Shown: positions 1 to 13,588 of the stretch, one piece after another | How the letters are laid out: the number at the start of each line of letters is the position of its first letter | How positions within the stretch are numbered: the stretch's first letter is position 1 | From: Atrichornis clamosus | Taxonomy: Eukaryota > Chordata > Aves > Passeriformes > Menuridae | Direction of reading: 5' to 3' | DNA: 64,000 nucleotides | NCBI GenBank assembly: GCA_013400975.1 | Contig: WBMZ01014087.1 | Location: 1 to 64,000, forward strand | Translations under genes and position numbers: made by a program | The notes under the pieces: model-generated | Seen by the model: only the letters and a program-made list of their open reading frames with translations | Database searches by the model: none | Told to the model about the DNA's origin: nothing

Positions 1-19
1 TATATATATATATATATAT
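1..19. repeat. (TA)n microsatellite at window edge
   Basis: Alternating TA fills the first 19 bases and is cut by the window edge, so its full length is unknown. Confidence 0.9.
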
Positions 20-3000
20 GATCCATCCTTGGGAAAAAAAATGGATGAAATATAAAAAATGGAGTTGGAAAGTTAAGTTTTTCATTAAAAATTAATAAAG
101 AGCAAAAGCATGGCAATAATATCCAATAATATGTTAATTTACCTGGAGAAGATAATTATCATCCCAACTTTAAAATAATAAAAGTGAAACTAAAGAATGG
201 GCTGAGGATGAAGCTATGACTGAACTAAAATAGAAATCTAGGAAGAAAAATCTTGAAAAGCACATCAGAATGAAATATGTATAAACGCAAAAATTACATT
301 TTCAAGATATATTAGAAACTTTAAAACAACTCACTTGTTCTTATCTTTCTAAATACAAAAATACTACTTTTGAGATCAACACAAATATTTTCATTTATAA
401 TAATGAAATAAATTCCAATTAATTATCAATATCATTTTTAGACTGGGTCCACATAACATCCCACTGAAGTGTTTAAAAAATTACATGCAATTATCCAATT
501 ATCTGTGTACTGGTTTATTTCCTTCAAGAGTTTATTCTATTAATAACAAATGATGAAAATTACTCTTCATGACCACTGAGTAATCAGCTTCTTTCAGAAA
601 ATAGTAAGAACATAGATTTAATCTCTATGTGATAACAGCAGTCCTACTCTGGAAGAATGCGGCAGCCCTGCGTTTTCTTGCTCTTGGTCTCTTCTTATAA
701 AAGGAAATCTCTCTAAACTGTTTCCAACTTCTTGTCATTAGACCAATGGTGAAATATTGACTTATTTTCACCTCCTTTGAATTTACAGCTCTTTCGTAAG
801 ATACACAAAGCTGTATAACTCCCTAGACTGACTAATCAATTCACTGAAAAAACCAAAACATCCTAGGTAGCCTTCTAATGCTATAATAAAAAACTAAAGT
901 TTGCCGAAATCTTTATATTCTTGGCTTTATCAGCTAAGCAAATTTTCTCTTCCAGTTCCAAACACACTTATGTCAACTAGTTACATGTCAGTATTGCAGC
1001 ATCCCTCAAACTTCATATGCTTCTTGGTCAAAGATAATTGTCTTTTCTGTTGGGAGGAGTATTTCATACGTCATTATCCCACAACCTTAAAATAAATAAG
1101 CAATTCACAGTGGTGAAATGAAAAATAAGTAAAAGAAGGAGCACAACTATTAAAAATGACTGAGGATCAAATAAGCCAAAACAAATTAAAACAACCCCCC
1201 AAAAATAAAACCCTCTTGAAGCCAATCCATAAAATTTAGAGTAGCATTTTCCCCAGGGATAAACTATGATAAGGATAATGAATGCAATTAAACCCTCTTA
1301 TTATCCACCCAAGCGCTCCATTTTCTAAGATGCAATACATACGTGTGTATTCAAGTGTAGACTGAACTCCAAATCTGTAACTTAGGTAAATAACAGCATT
1401 CAAGGTGTGGAAAGCATATCCTCAATATGCTACAAATGATACACAGCTGGCAATAGGATTAGCAACAGATGCAAGTAATCTGGTTCAGAACATGATTTTA
1501 CTTTGTCTTTCAGATGAATCGCACTTATAATCTAACCAGCTGCAATAGCTATTCTTTATTTTGTACTATACACCACCTAAATCTCAGTTTCTGAAGTTTT
1601 CAGCAGAGTGTGTGTTCTTGTATGCTTGGCTGAAATTTATTAGCATAAAGCACAACAACAATTAAGTGAATGAAGCCAGGGTATTGACCTCAATAGCTTG
1701 CATTCTACATTCTGTAGTCTCATGAAGGAAATATTAATGACTGAAGTTTGTGAATGATTGGAACTCAAGTAACACCATGGCCTTTGAAAAAGACATGCAT
1801 AACATTATCTCATCAATACTTATGATTCATCTGATTATATGTGAGGCTGAGACAGGGCAGAACTAATGGGTTACTTTCCCTGGACCATTACTTAGTAGAA
1901 AAGCAGTCTGCTGGACAAGACTTTTTTTTAAAAAATGTTCTTCACTAGAAAACACAATTAAAAAAACTCAAACAAAACAACCAAAACCCTAGAAATTGTG
2001 AAAAAATTAAACGGAATAGCAGCAAACTCTCCCATTCTCCCCAATAATAGTAAATATTGCTGCTGTATTTATTGCTGTTGCTTTCCTCAGTCCTGATCAC
2101 TTTTAAATTTAGTGACCTATCACCAAAGAACATTTGTTGAAAATCAGTAAAATATACTTATTTTTGCATTTCATTCCCAATTTTGAGACAAAGGGGAAAA
2201 CAAACTCCATAGTGCCAAGTTTTGGTATGTCTATTCTTAACTACCAATTAATGGGTTTCACTGGCAGTTCTCAGCTATTCAGCTGCTTGACTAAACATAG
2301 AACTAATTTGTACACACAGCTGATTATTGTTACCCTAAAGCTCCTTATACACAAGATTTAGACATATAAAAATTCTCCCTACAGTCTTATGTAACAAATA
2401 CTGGCTATTGCACAATTAAATCAATTGATAATTTTAGCTTTGACTAATTTATTTATCCTCTTAGGAAACAAACAAACAGTTACATGTAGCCTACTGAAAT
2501 TCTTTATACTGAAGATGAATTTATTTTTAAAAAATATAATCTCAAACCAGTTTTTTGAACTATGACCTCAATTTTTTAATACTTATTTTCTATTTGAAGC
2601 TTTGTTTAACATGGTCTCTACTTACCTAAGAAGATTCTTACCCTTCCAGTGAAAATCTGGTCTCAAATTATCATCTTCAGTGTCATTAGTTCTTCTCTAA
2701 TTATAAATATTGTATAATTTCAGAAACACTGTGTTATATAACTGCCTTTTTGAATAGCACAATTTCTTACATATATTCAAAGATACTGGAAGTCTACATC
2801 TCCAAAACAGGTTAATCTGAGACCAGTATATTCTTTGCTGTTCAACATAGATACCAACAGTTATTTTAATAAACAGCCAAACTCCACTCCAGCAAGCAGA
2901 AAGCTAATACAGAATTTTCCCAGAAGCCAGGGCATCTCCAAAGCAAGAAACACTGCTGAAGTACACTCTTTGATACTCTCCATGTAGGATGAAAGGGAAG

Positions 3001-6000
3001 GGAATGTTGTAGAAGCTGTTTTTGCTGTCACATGGGACACTGGGACTGCAGAACTCGTGCCAAGGGGATTATGGCACTGTACTAACTCAAAACCTTTCTC
3101 ATCTGGGCCAAACACAGGACCTAAGCCTCAAATGCATCTCAGCCTTATATCCAAGCTGCCATTAGAGCTAAAAAGTCCAAAAATCCTACAGTTCCATGAA
3201 AAATGCATTTTTGCCCTGGTGTCCCCCTGGATCTGTAGGTTTTGTAACTCTCTAACCCCCAAATCTAGTGCATTTTAAATAACAGATTAATCTACATGGC
3301 TGCTAAACAATCTTTTAATTAATCTAGACAATAATTTAAGAACATAAATAAAATATAAAATTAAGAAAAAACTCCAACACAGCCCATTTTATGAACCTAA
3401 GTTAATTTCCTGTCAAGTACTTTAACAAAATATCTGGTTTATGCATTCAGAGATATTTGAAGACAATAAGAGTGTGAAATAAATTTTACTTCCATAGTCA
3501 AAATTTAAGTGTGACTTATCTTCTCCCAGTCTTAGGTGACTCTCACTTGACAGTTTATCGCACCTAAACATCTTTTCCTAAGTATTTTAGGGACAGAAAT
3601 TTAAAACCTGTTAAAAGTAACTTGTGAACCAGGACAAGATTAGAGTAGTTATTACTTGATTAGGAGAAATTCCAAAGAATTTATTTAGATATTAGTTCAA
3701 GCTTTACTTATTCTAAATTTCCCAGCTGTACACTTTTTGAGTATGTCCTAATCAATCTGTTCAATTCATTCCTCCCCACTTCTTGTCAAACAGCTGTTTG
3801 CTTATTGCAGCTGCTTCACTTTCTGAAGGCAGTGACACCAAAGTTCTTTCCCGTCAACTGTGTTGTACCACACAGACTTCTAGTGTTACTAGCATTCCTC
3901 CACCTAAATTTTTATCTAATTATAAAAAGCAACCAACTATTAACTGAAAAATAGGTGCTATAGTTAAACATTACTATGCTCATAGAACAGAGTTGCATGA
4001 ATTTCAAAAGGTCCCGATTTCTATTTGCAAAAGAAATGCCACTACTGAAACAGAAAGAAAGGTCTGTATTTTATTCAAAAAATCCACAAAACTGTCAAAT
4101 TGAAGCAAAAAGATACCTAACAGAGCCAGGACCAAGACTTTGTATAAGTCTGTAGTACAGTTATGTAAACAGAAAAAAAAAGTTGTCTTGCATGACTCTC
4201 CTTAACCAAATACAGATTTTTTTACAGTTCATATACAGTCAGCTCAAGTAGTCTAAAAATTTCTGAGAAAAGAGCAATAATAATGAAAATAGAGATTTCC
4301 ACTTCCTCTTTTATGCAGAGTTTCAGGCGTAATTATTCAAACATTCTGAATATTTAAGTGCATGTATAAAGTAACATAGTGGTCTGACTGTGGAAAGTAA
4401 ATACTTTGTTGAAATGATTAACGTTTTCTCAAGCTGATATTATTCTGATACACAAGAAAGTGCCTCTTTAAATCTACAGTCTTTTGAGATCCACATATGC
4501 AAAGGTGTTGGGTTTGATGACAACACACTACTATATATCAGCAGAGCATCAAATCAGTAATCACATTGCTTGTTTTGATACATAAACTGAAATTCTGCAG
4601 ACATGAAACGGGTACACAAAAGCAGAGAGACAAAGTCAGGCCATTACGCAGAAACCAGAAAGCTACTCCAGTGCAGGTCATCCTTCAATTTCTTCTGATA
4701 TGAACTGAACAAAAACCTGTTGAATATGTAGAATTATTTCAAGCCACATTTTAGTAATGATTTGGAAGAAAAATAAAAATGTGTAATTTTCACTGTGTAT
4801 AAAGGATAACATATTAATCTACCTGGGTGCAACCTGACAGTACTTTCACTGGTCATCCATTTAAAATTTCCTTCTGTGCTCACAATCAGTTTTCATTTTA
4901 TGCTCAGTTTTTTTAAAAAGAGACTTTACATACTTCATTCAAAGACACTTTCCCTTAAAGAAATAATGGAGTATACCAGCAAAGAAAGAAAACAGAAAAA
5001 ATAATCAATGTCTCTATACAAAACAATTATGGTCTTCCACCAGTGTTTTGTCTAAAATAAGCTGTACAGTGTTGGTCAATTTGCCCAATGCATTTAAACT
5101 CAAAGAAGAGCCCAGAAAAGCTAGTAACATAATGAAATTGCAAGGAATTTTCACACAAGAAAACTAAAGGAGCTCACCAAAATCAAGGCCAAGAGGAAAA
5201 TGACTGTCCTCCAGAATTCATTAACTGTTACAGATTTGGGACAGAAGAAAATTATTCGAAGTAAAAGAAATTAAAGATTGTTAAAGTTAACTTTAAAAAT
5301 AGATTTTAAAACAGTCAATCTTTCACAAACAGAATCTTCAAGACTTCCACATGGTCAGTTTCTGGCCAGCAGCTGCAGTCTTAATGTCAGATATCTCACT
5401 TTAACAGGACATTTCAAGTAATCCACTGTCTACGTAAATCACTTGGACACCTACAAACAATATATTAGTGTTCTTGATTAAAGTGTTATATTCCCATATC
5501 CACACGAAGCCACATCTAGTTCAGACATGATATTGACTTCATACAGTTTCAGCCAAGTGTTCTAACTGTGTGTTGCCCACCCACTGACGACTCACCCGTG
5601 TCAATACAATAATGAAGCACTCTTTTCCTTAGCACCTCTTCCTTCTCTTGCCACTGGTCTTGGCACACAGACTTTGCTGCACACTGCCGCCCACTCCGCA
5701 GTCAAACACCTGCCCTGCCTCGCCATGCAGGGAAGTGCACTGGGATAACTCTGGAATCTACCCAGTGTGCTTAAGGCAAGGGAGCCATCCCTGAGACTGA
5801 CCACAAGAGCCACAGCACAGATGGGCAGAAAGGATGAAAGAAAGATAGGTGTTGCAAACACCTTCAAAAAGAGTCAAAAGACCAATCCATGAAACCTCTG
5901 GGCTAGTGAACTTCAATTTCATCCCTGGAAAAAATCACAGTGGAAGTCCTCTTGGTCTGCAGTCCTCCTTCAGCCTTGCGGAGTGAGCCATGGGAGACCA

Positions 6001-7008
6001 AAGGACAGGGCCAGGGCGATGAGAACATCAGAAAAAGGGGAAGATCCTTGGAAATTTTGTATTTGTCTCATTTTAACTGAATATGCTGAACTGAAGCTCA
6101 AGTTTTAGCATTATTGAAACTGAATTAGTAATAATCTTCTTGTTAGATGAAAATCTAGACTATAGCACTCAACAAGACTGTCTCAAATTGAGGACAATTC
6201 CAGCAACCTAATCTGAAATTTGGATGCAACAAATTGGTAACAATTTTATACTTATCATTTTCACTTCCCACTCAGTTGTCTACTTATAGAGATAAAAAAA
6301 TAATTAAACTAAGTAATAACATGACAATTCTGAAATGCTTAATCTGTGTCTGATAACGTCTCCTTTTGTCTTACATTACTTTCCTATATTAACGCTATTC
6401 TAATGAGACCCTTTTCTTCTGATAAGCCAAGGACATATTTGATTTGTTATAGCTTGAAATAAACAATTAATTTAAATACTTAAAAAGTGTTGATCATTAC
6501 TAAATGTCTTATCATACAGCCACTCCTGAATATTTGTTCCTATGCTGCTCCAATCACTTGGGGAACTAAATATGTGCTTATACTGGGAGAAGAGGAAACT
6601 CAGGATTTCATTTTAAAACTGACTCACATAGGGGAAGGATACTGCTAATAAACTGAACGGCAAAAGCTGAAGCAAGATCTTGAAAATAGGGTAGGGACAT
6701 CCAAACATTGTTGCATTCAGAAATCATTAGGGCAATGTGCCACCAAGAACCGCTTCCTGACAGAAGCAAGGAATTCTTAGTGAGGTGACTGCATTTGCAG
6801 GAACTTCGTGGAAGCAACACATCATGTTGAGTTCCAACAGTCACAATGAGTAAGCTGTTTTCCCACATGGAAAGAAGTAAAAAATAAAACCACACAGGCC
6901 AATTTTCAGTCACGGTTAAAATTTTTAAAAACCCAAAAACCAAAACCAAACACAATCAGCAAACCCAAAACCTGGGAAAAAGGATGATGTGGCCACAGCT
7001 CAAATGCT
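20..7008. other. AT-rich single-copy DNA, no gene seen
   Basis: I see no gene, RNA or recognisable transposon here. The reading frames are short (at most 115 codons) and lack family motifs. The composition is AT-rich except for a more GC-rich patch at about 5600-6030. That patch carries an 88-codon minus-strand frame with a hydrophobic start, which I do not recognise and do not call a gene. Confidence 0.6.
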
Positions 7009-7060
7009 CTACATATATACTACATATGTATATATATATATATATACACACTACATACAC
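7009..7060. repeat. TA/CA microsatellite
   Basis: A run of TA dinucleotides (about 7029-7046) is flanked by degenerate ACATA/TACACA units. It is a simple sequence repeat and is likely length-polymorphic. Confidence 0.85.
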
Positions 7061-9136
7061 AGTCAACTTTCAGTTCATTATATTTAAAAAAGGCTAGTAT
7101 CAGTGATCACTGAGGTCAAACTTTTTATCTGGTATCTGGTACATCTGGTTTAGTTTAGCTCACAACTGCATATAAGCTCAAAATCTCTTAATTGTTGCAT
7201 TCAGAAACAATAAGACTACAAAAAAGAAGACAATTTTTTCTCAATAAATGTCATCATTTTTCACTGGGGGAGATTCTTATATCTTCATACTAATTAAAAA
7301 ACCCAAACTAACTCAGCAATGTCTAACAGCAAGAACACCAAACATGTTGCTTCAAATGAAATTATGAAAACACTCATGAATATTTCAGGGAAATTTCAGT
7401 GTCAAGGGATAAAAGTTCATAAAATTTCACAGCCTGAAGACATGATTAACTTTTAGAAATAGCTCCTCTTTACTAAAACACAAGAGATTAATTCAGTGCT
7501 GCAAAGTGAAGAACATTAATGTGAGAACTGGGCTGTTCAAATGACAGGATGGTAACCCTTTGAGATCACTAACGAAGGCGGTTGGAGCCAAAGGATGTGT
7601 CATGTCACTAGTTAATCCTTCAGCAACAGCAATTATTGAAAGACCCTACTGAGGAGACAGGTTTTCCACCCTCAGTCCCCATCTCTATGGAGAGAAACCT
7701 AGATGTTAAGCAGGTGTTTATCTAAAATCCTCTAACACTACTTTTACAATTTAAGAGGAAAAATATTTAAGCAACAGAAAACCATTATGCCAAGCCAACA
7801 CTGTGCTTTAGGTTTGCAAGGCAGTATTAAAGGTTATCATCTTCAAATAGAATTTGTAATGGTTGTGCTCCGTATGAACAGGGACACTATGGAGTTGCTG
7901 CAACCTGCTTTTTTGGCAAAAAATACTGCAGCCCCTTGAAATCATAACATGATGAGGAACTTGGCTGCTATGACCTCTGAAAATCAGACTTTTTCATTGT
8001 GGAATGAAATTTGCTGGTTTCCTATTACAGGTTTAAAACAAACAAATAAACCCCAAAAAACCCAAAGTGAAAACCAACTAACATTTTGCTTACATATTCT
8101 ACTCAATGAAACTCCATATATCTAAACATCTTCAAAACTGATACTTCATAATGCTTCTTTTTCCCTTTGAGATTGGCCTCTCATTAGAAATTTCAATAAA
8201 TCTGCAACTAAATGATCAGTGCCCCTGAAGAGTTGTGTCTCTTTCACATCTATTGAACTAGGCAGTTTATTTTATTATATGCATGTGTAGGCACAAGATT
8301 TAAAAGCAGTTTGGGTAGCAAAGTTGAATTTTTTCCCCCCTGTCCCAATAGAAATATATTTCTCCATTTAAATATCATATGATTTCTTTTCTACAAGGAG
8401 ATACTTCTTTCCTTCCTGGGCTAGTTAAACAGTTGGGTTCTAAAGTTTAGATTTTTCCTCTGCTCTCACTATGTGTTTGAAATGTACAAAGCTAAATTGA
8501 GCATGCTCAAATCCAAACAAAATTTTTTTTATACTTTGCAGAATATATTAAATAAAGGGAGATTATATTACTGATTGGAACAGATGGTAGTTAATCTTGC
8601 CTTTTTAATGTGTTAATATTTTTATTACAATTATGAAATAAGACTTTATCAGTAACTCTTTCGAAAGGAAGAAGTTTTTTTTTTCAAAGCACAGAAATTC
8701 ACAATTTCTAGTAGAAAACAACAATAAATTTATCAACAAAACTATGATAAAAATTAAAATCCCGTAAGGTTTTCAGTAAATTATCTGTGATAGATTTAAA
8801 ATAAGTACTTTACTCCCTATATGTTTGGTATAAAACAGTTACTTCTACATCCATATGCAGCTTTTAGAAAATAAGTGCAAACTTTGTATATTTAGAGAGG
8901 CTAGTTTCAGTAAAATGAATGAAAAAACTTTTCAATATTTTTTATTCTAGCATGCCATAATAATTTTCATTTTACCCCTTGTTCAGGACTCACGGGAATG
9001 TATTTGAATATGCTAATGGCGTTAGCTAGAAAAGAATGTGTGCAGTTTTGGAAATTAATTTTTAAAACATCCTATCCTGCTTGAAATGTCATCAGTAATA
9101 GGTACTCTTATGGCTAACGGCATTCCCATTATTATG

Positions 9137-9181
9137 GTTCCATTAGAATAGTCATCTTTGGGTTTTTCTCTCTAATGGAAC
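9137..9181. other. 11-bp perfect inverted repeat (hairpin)
   Basis: GTTCCATTAGA at 9137-9147 is the exact reverse complement of TCTAATGGAAC at 9171-9181, leaving a 23-base loop. The arms could form a hairpin in RNA or a cruciform, or be paired binding sites. No known RNA family was recognised. Confidence 0.55.
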
Positions 9182-12100
9182 ACAATGGTGCTTATTACAC
9201 TTTCTCTACTCCAGAGAAGAGCCATTCTCTGACATGAACTAGTTCAGGTAAAGTTCTTTTTCTTTATAGTGGTTTGATCTTAGGATAATTTAGAATTTAT
9301 TTTTTTTTTGTTGGAGAGTATTCAATCAACAACTCTTCTTCATGTCTAACTGCAGGAGTAAAAAGTGAAAGACAAGGAGCACATGAAAAGAAGAAAAAAT
9401 AAAACCTAATTGATGTAAATAGAAGCCACAGACTGGCATTCCAGCCATTCAATGGCCCATGTATGATGTTTCAAAAAAATGGAAGGGGAAGGACAGCTCA
9501 GCTGTGGTGCTGCTCTGTTTGGAAGAAGCTCCCTTTTCCTACACACTGACTCATGCAGTGCCAGTACATCAGACATGACATCACAACTCACACTTCACTG
9601 AGCTAAAGCATTCTTTTTAGCCTGTTCCAAGATGGTTTTCAGCCTAAATTGATAGGAAACCAAAGAACCTGATGAGAGGTAGACAAAATATTTTTCATTT
9701 TACTACTTATCAACTATTATTCTATGACAGCAATTATGTTCTGTATACGTTGGAATATTTTAAATACATGTTGAAAGTTATTTAAAGTTGAATTATAATA
9801 TAAAATATCTTCTCACGACTGGGAAAACTCCTAAAATATTCTGTGTTAAAATTGGTATTTTATCTTTCTTTGAATGACTTATTTGAGTGGCTTTCCATTT
9901 AAATATGGGATAATCTGTCCTCAAAGCAATAAAGTCAGGAATTAGTCCAATTATTTTCTGCTGTTGTTGCAATCTCTAACTAGAATCACAATCTAAATTA
10001 TGGTTATATATTCCAGGAACATAAAACCCAGCATTAATCTGTGAAACACTCAGAGAGGAATAGATGAACACGGGCATGAGCAGGAGGTCCTAAACATTTT
10101 TTTGATAAATTCCTCCCTGAACTGACTAGTTGAATTTTTATACTTTCTTTGTGTGAATCTACAAGAAGCACTCCAAACTTTTTTATTCATCTATTATGAT
10201 TCAGTATTCAAGAAAGATGTTTGGTAGAAAACCCACAAATTAAAACAGAAACACAAGGTACTAAAGCTGAGATATTTTATATGCTTCATTTGAAATTCAG
10301 AGGACGATATTGTTCCACACACACATCGATCTTTCCTGAAAATGTTCTCTTGTGCAGAGCCATGTACAACACTGGACAGGCTGAACTGCATTTCTGCTGT
10401 TCACACTTACAGCAGAAAACTCAACAATTGGGGTAGGTGCCCTTCTGCTCCATGAAACTCACTGTGAAATAAAACATCAACAGAGGGAATTTGACCTAAA
10501 ATGCACATGCCAGACCCTTAGGAATGTGTCCACAGAGTCAGGATTTGTTCGCTCCCTGCAAGAGCAAGTATACAGCATAAAATTATTTATGGCTAAGGCA
10601 ATGCAATTGTACAAGATCTTAGTTATAAAATGACAAAAAATCCTTTTGCTTTTTCTCTTCAATATGAAACCTTGAATGGAAGAATATAGATGGATTTACT
10701 TTCATCTAGGCTTCTTCCTTCTCTTTCACCAAAGCTCACTTTGAGATGTAAGATCTCATTCATTTTCACTCAGTAATGCCTTTCCAACTCTACAGCATAG
10801 CCATTATGTAAGACTCTACCAAACTTCCCCCACCTTGTTTTTTACACTTATTAAAGCTTCATTGCTTAGAAATGTTTCTCAAAAAGCAAAATTAAAAAGT
10901 ATATTCAAATTTCATAAGGTGCGCAGAGAACACATTTATGTCAAGAACTAGGAATAGCATTTTATGAGAATCTAAGGTCCTAAGTTCTACGCCCGTTATA
11001 AAACTAGTTCCTTATTGTTTTATTTTTCAATTTCAGAAAAAAATATTTGTTTATGCCTCTGTTTTATTAAGTAAGAGATCATCCTAACTAATTGTGACGT
11101 TCTAACACATATGCTATCGTATATGCTACCATATACGTCAAATCCTGGAATTTATAAAATGGATTTGAGAATCTCACAAGAACAGATCAGTCTCATACTG
11201 GCTTTATCTTAGTTATGAAGCTGCAACTGAAAGCACTAAAAAAACAAAGCTACTCCAGAAGACACAGATTAAGTTTGAGGTTGCTAATACAGGTCTCATT
11301 GCCACAAGGTATTTAGGAGGCCGAAAGCACAAATGTGTTCAACTTCCCAAGGAATCCAGTGTCAGTGACTACAAATATGATGGACCTTTTTCATAGAAAC
11401 CTAAAAATGTATGAAGTACAGAAGTTGTGACAATGTATGAGGAAGATCCCTTTGTCCATGTTCTTTTCTTATATTCTTCCATAATCATTAACTACTCACC
11501 ACTGCCAGAAATAACGTAGTTGCCTTTACGTAATGTTAGTTTGACAGTGGCTGGCAAGTCCTATGTTGTAGTCCTACTCCTCTGTTTATGCCCTGTTGCT
11601 TTCTTACAAATATTATTCAGTAAAATCTTTGGTTTAGGCAGTCAGTCAATAATGATAAAACATGAAATTGCAAGAATACATCTTAATTTGAATGTCAAAG
11701 GGTATTTCCATGCCAAAGGGGGAGAGACAGCCCTATATACTTTTAACTTCTCAAGTGGGAGACCACCACAGGGACACTTAGTTATATCTCCTGCCCAGGT
11801 TAATAAATTTGTGTGTCTCCAGTGATTCAGAGATGTCTGAAGAAAGCTCATTACACCAGACAGACATGCCAAACCTGTATTTTAACTTTGCAGAGAAGGA
11901 CAAATTCACAGAGAATCAGACTATGATTCAATCAAGGGATATGTTTGGTTTTCTCTTGAGAAACAGTTTTCTGTGCTCATCAACAACATTGAAAGGCTAA
12001 TCATAATCCAACTCTACAACAACAGAATTATTAGTCCATAAAAATTGTCAGCCTTAGATGGTCTGTGATGTGTAGGTGTCCTCGTTATTAAAGTAACCCA

Positions 12101-12335
12101 AGTTTCCAGAATAAAGCCACAGATTTTGCCAGCAACCCAGAACAGCTAATATTACTGCTGAAATACTCCATCTATAGACTTTACAGCAGACATCCAAAGA
12201 TGCTGCTAAAATGTCCAATTATAGAGAGAAAGTAGTAATATTATTTGCAGTTACCAGACTATACTGTCAGAGCTGTCAGCAGTTAAAATCAAATTAGATT
12301 TGACAATCAGGATTTCAACTGCAAACTCATCTTTG

Positions 12336-12352
12336 GTAATTAATGTAATTAA
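12336..12352. promoter_or_regulatory. paired TAATTA homeodomain-type sites (candidate)
   Basis: GTAATTAA occurs at 12336-12343 and again at 12345-12352, separated by one base. TAATTA is the core recognised by many homeodomain proteins. Two cores on a 9-bp repeat in otherwise complex sequence resemble an enhancer element, but in AT-rich DNA such motifs also arise by chance. Confidence 0.3.
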
Positions 12353-13564
12353 CAGTCTGAAACATAGAGAACAATGTATTAACGCCATGAACATATTGTT
12401 TGCTCGAATGAAGCATTTTCACAGTGCTGTTTAATTGAGGTGACTTTTGTTTCAGATACACTACAATTACTATATCATGTTACTGATAGAGCAGAGGGAG
12501 GAAAATATGTCTAGATTACTGTCAATTTTTATTAAGGACAAAAATTTAATTAACAGTTATAAAAACTCCCTGCTCCATAATGTGAAGGTCCATACACCCA
12601 CGTTGAGCATTTATATCTAAAACACTCTTATTTCAACAGGGAAATACCAAAGCTTGATTACTGCTGCCAAACAACATGCAACATATACAGAATATTACCA
12701 CGAGCCTACCTGTAGAGAGTAAAGCCTCCCAGACTGGCAAGGCTAACCACCCTGCTGGAGAAAGAACATTTCCTATGAGAAAAGTTCTTTTAACAGACTT
12801 ATGATCCAGGAAAATGGAAGAAGAACTCTAATATACTGTATAAACCTGGTTACAAAGGCAGACTAAAAGCTGTTGCCATCTCATTACTAGTCAGCACCAC
12901 CTTGCAGAAAGTGTGCTAACTTAAAAATTTAATGTAATGTCTAAAAAGAAAAAGAAATTCTGTATCCCCATGACACATTATTTTTGCTTCCTCAAAAAAG
13001 GAACATGAAGTGCTAGCTAAATCATATGAAGAACATGAGTAATATTTGCTTCTACGAAGGTCTTCAGCAAACTTTCAAAATACTGTGTTTACCATTTACT
13101 CCAAAAATCATCACTGGGAATAAGTCACTGCTACAAAGCACGAAACTTCTACAGTTCAAGCTCGAGGAGGTACCTCTGGAGATCCAGGGTTTTATCATGA
13201 GAGCAGGCCAGGAGACAACATGATCAAATGCAATTAATTTGTTCTTACTAAAACACAGCTTTGTTTGCTAGGCAAAGGTCATGCACAGTATTGGCAGTCT
13301 GTCAGGAAAAAAAAGGAAAAATGCAAAATGGAATGGAAGGCTTTTCTCCTGAAAGAACAGTCTCCAGTATTGCCATTTCAGTGGTTCTTAAAAAGCATAA
13401 ATGCTTTTTGCAAGCCTGGATAAAAAGCAAAATTTATGTAAAAAATTTGCCTTTTTTTTTCCTCCCCACTTTTTTTCTTTAGTTACCTTGGTTGCTGTAG
13501 AAAACACCTTGGCTGGTGTAGATGTTAGCAAAAATCTAGCAGATCAAATCCAATAAATACATAA

Positions 13565-13588
13565 TTTTTTTTTTTTTTTTTTTTTTTT
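13565..13588. repeat. poly(T) tract, 24 bases
   Basis: There are twenty-four uninterrupted T bases. On the minus strand this is a poly(A) run, but no retrotransposed gene body could be recognised beside it. Confidence 0.9.

Larger units (their letters stand above)
7061..13564. other. AT-rich single-copy DNA with two possible conserved noncoding patches
   Basis: No gene or transposon was recognised. Two patches have the texture of vertebrate conserved noncoding elements (TAAT-rich, free of simple repeats). One is at about 8990-9185 and contains an 11-bp hairpin. The other is at about 12240-12560 and contains a tandem pair of GTAATTAA. This is an impression from composition and motifs only; conservation was not tested. 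Confidence 0.45.

Noticed and set aside
5601..5867. 88-codon minus frame with a hydrophobic start, as a secreted small protein
   Set aside because: The apparent signal peptide is the only supporting feature. There is no family, no cysteine pattern and no promoter or splice evidence.
13565..13588. Poly(T) run as the tail of a minus-strand processed pseudogene
   Set aside because: No gene-like body could be recognised next to it, and no flanking duplication was seen.
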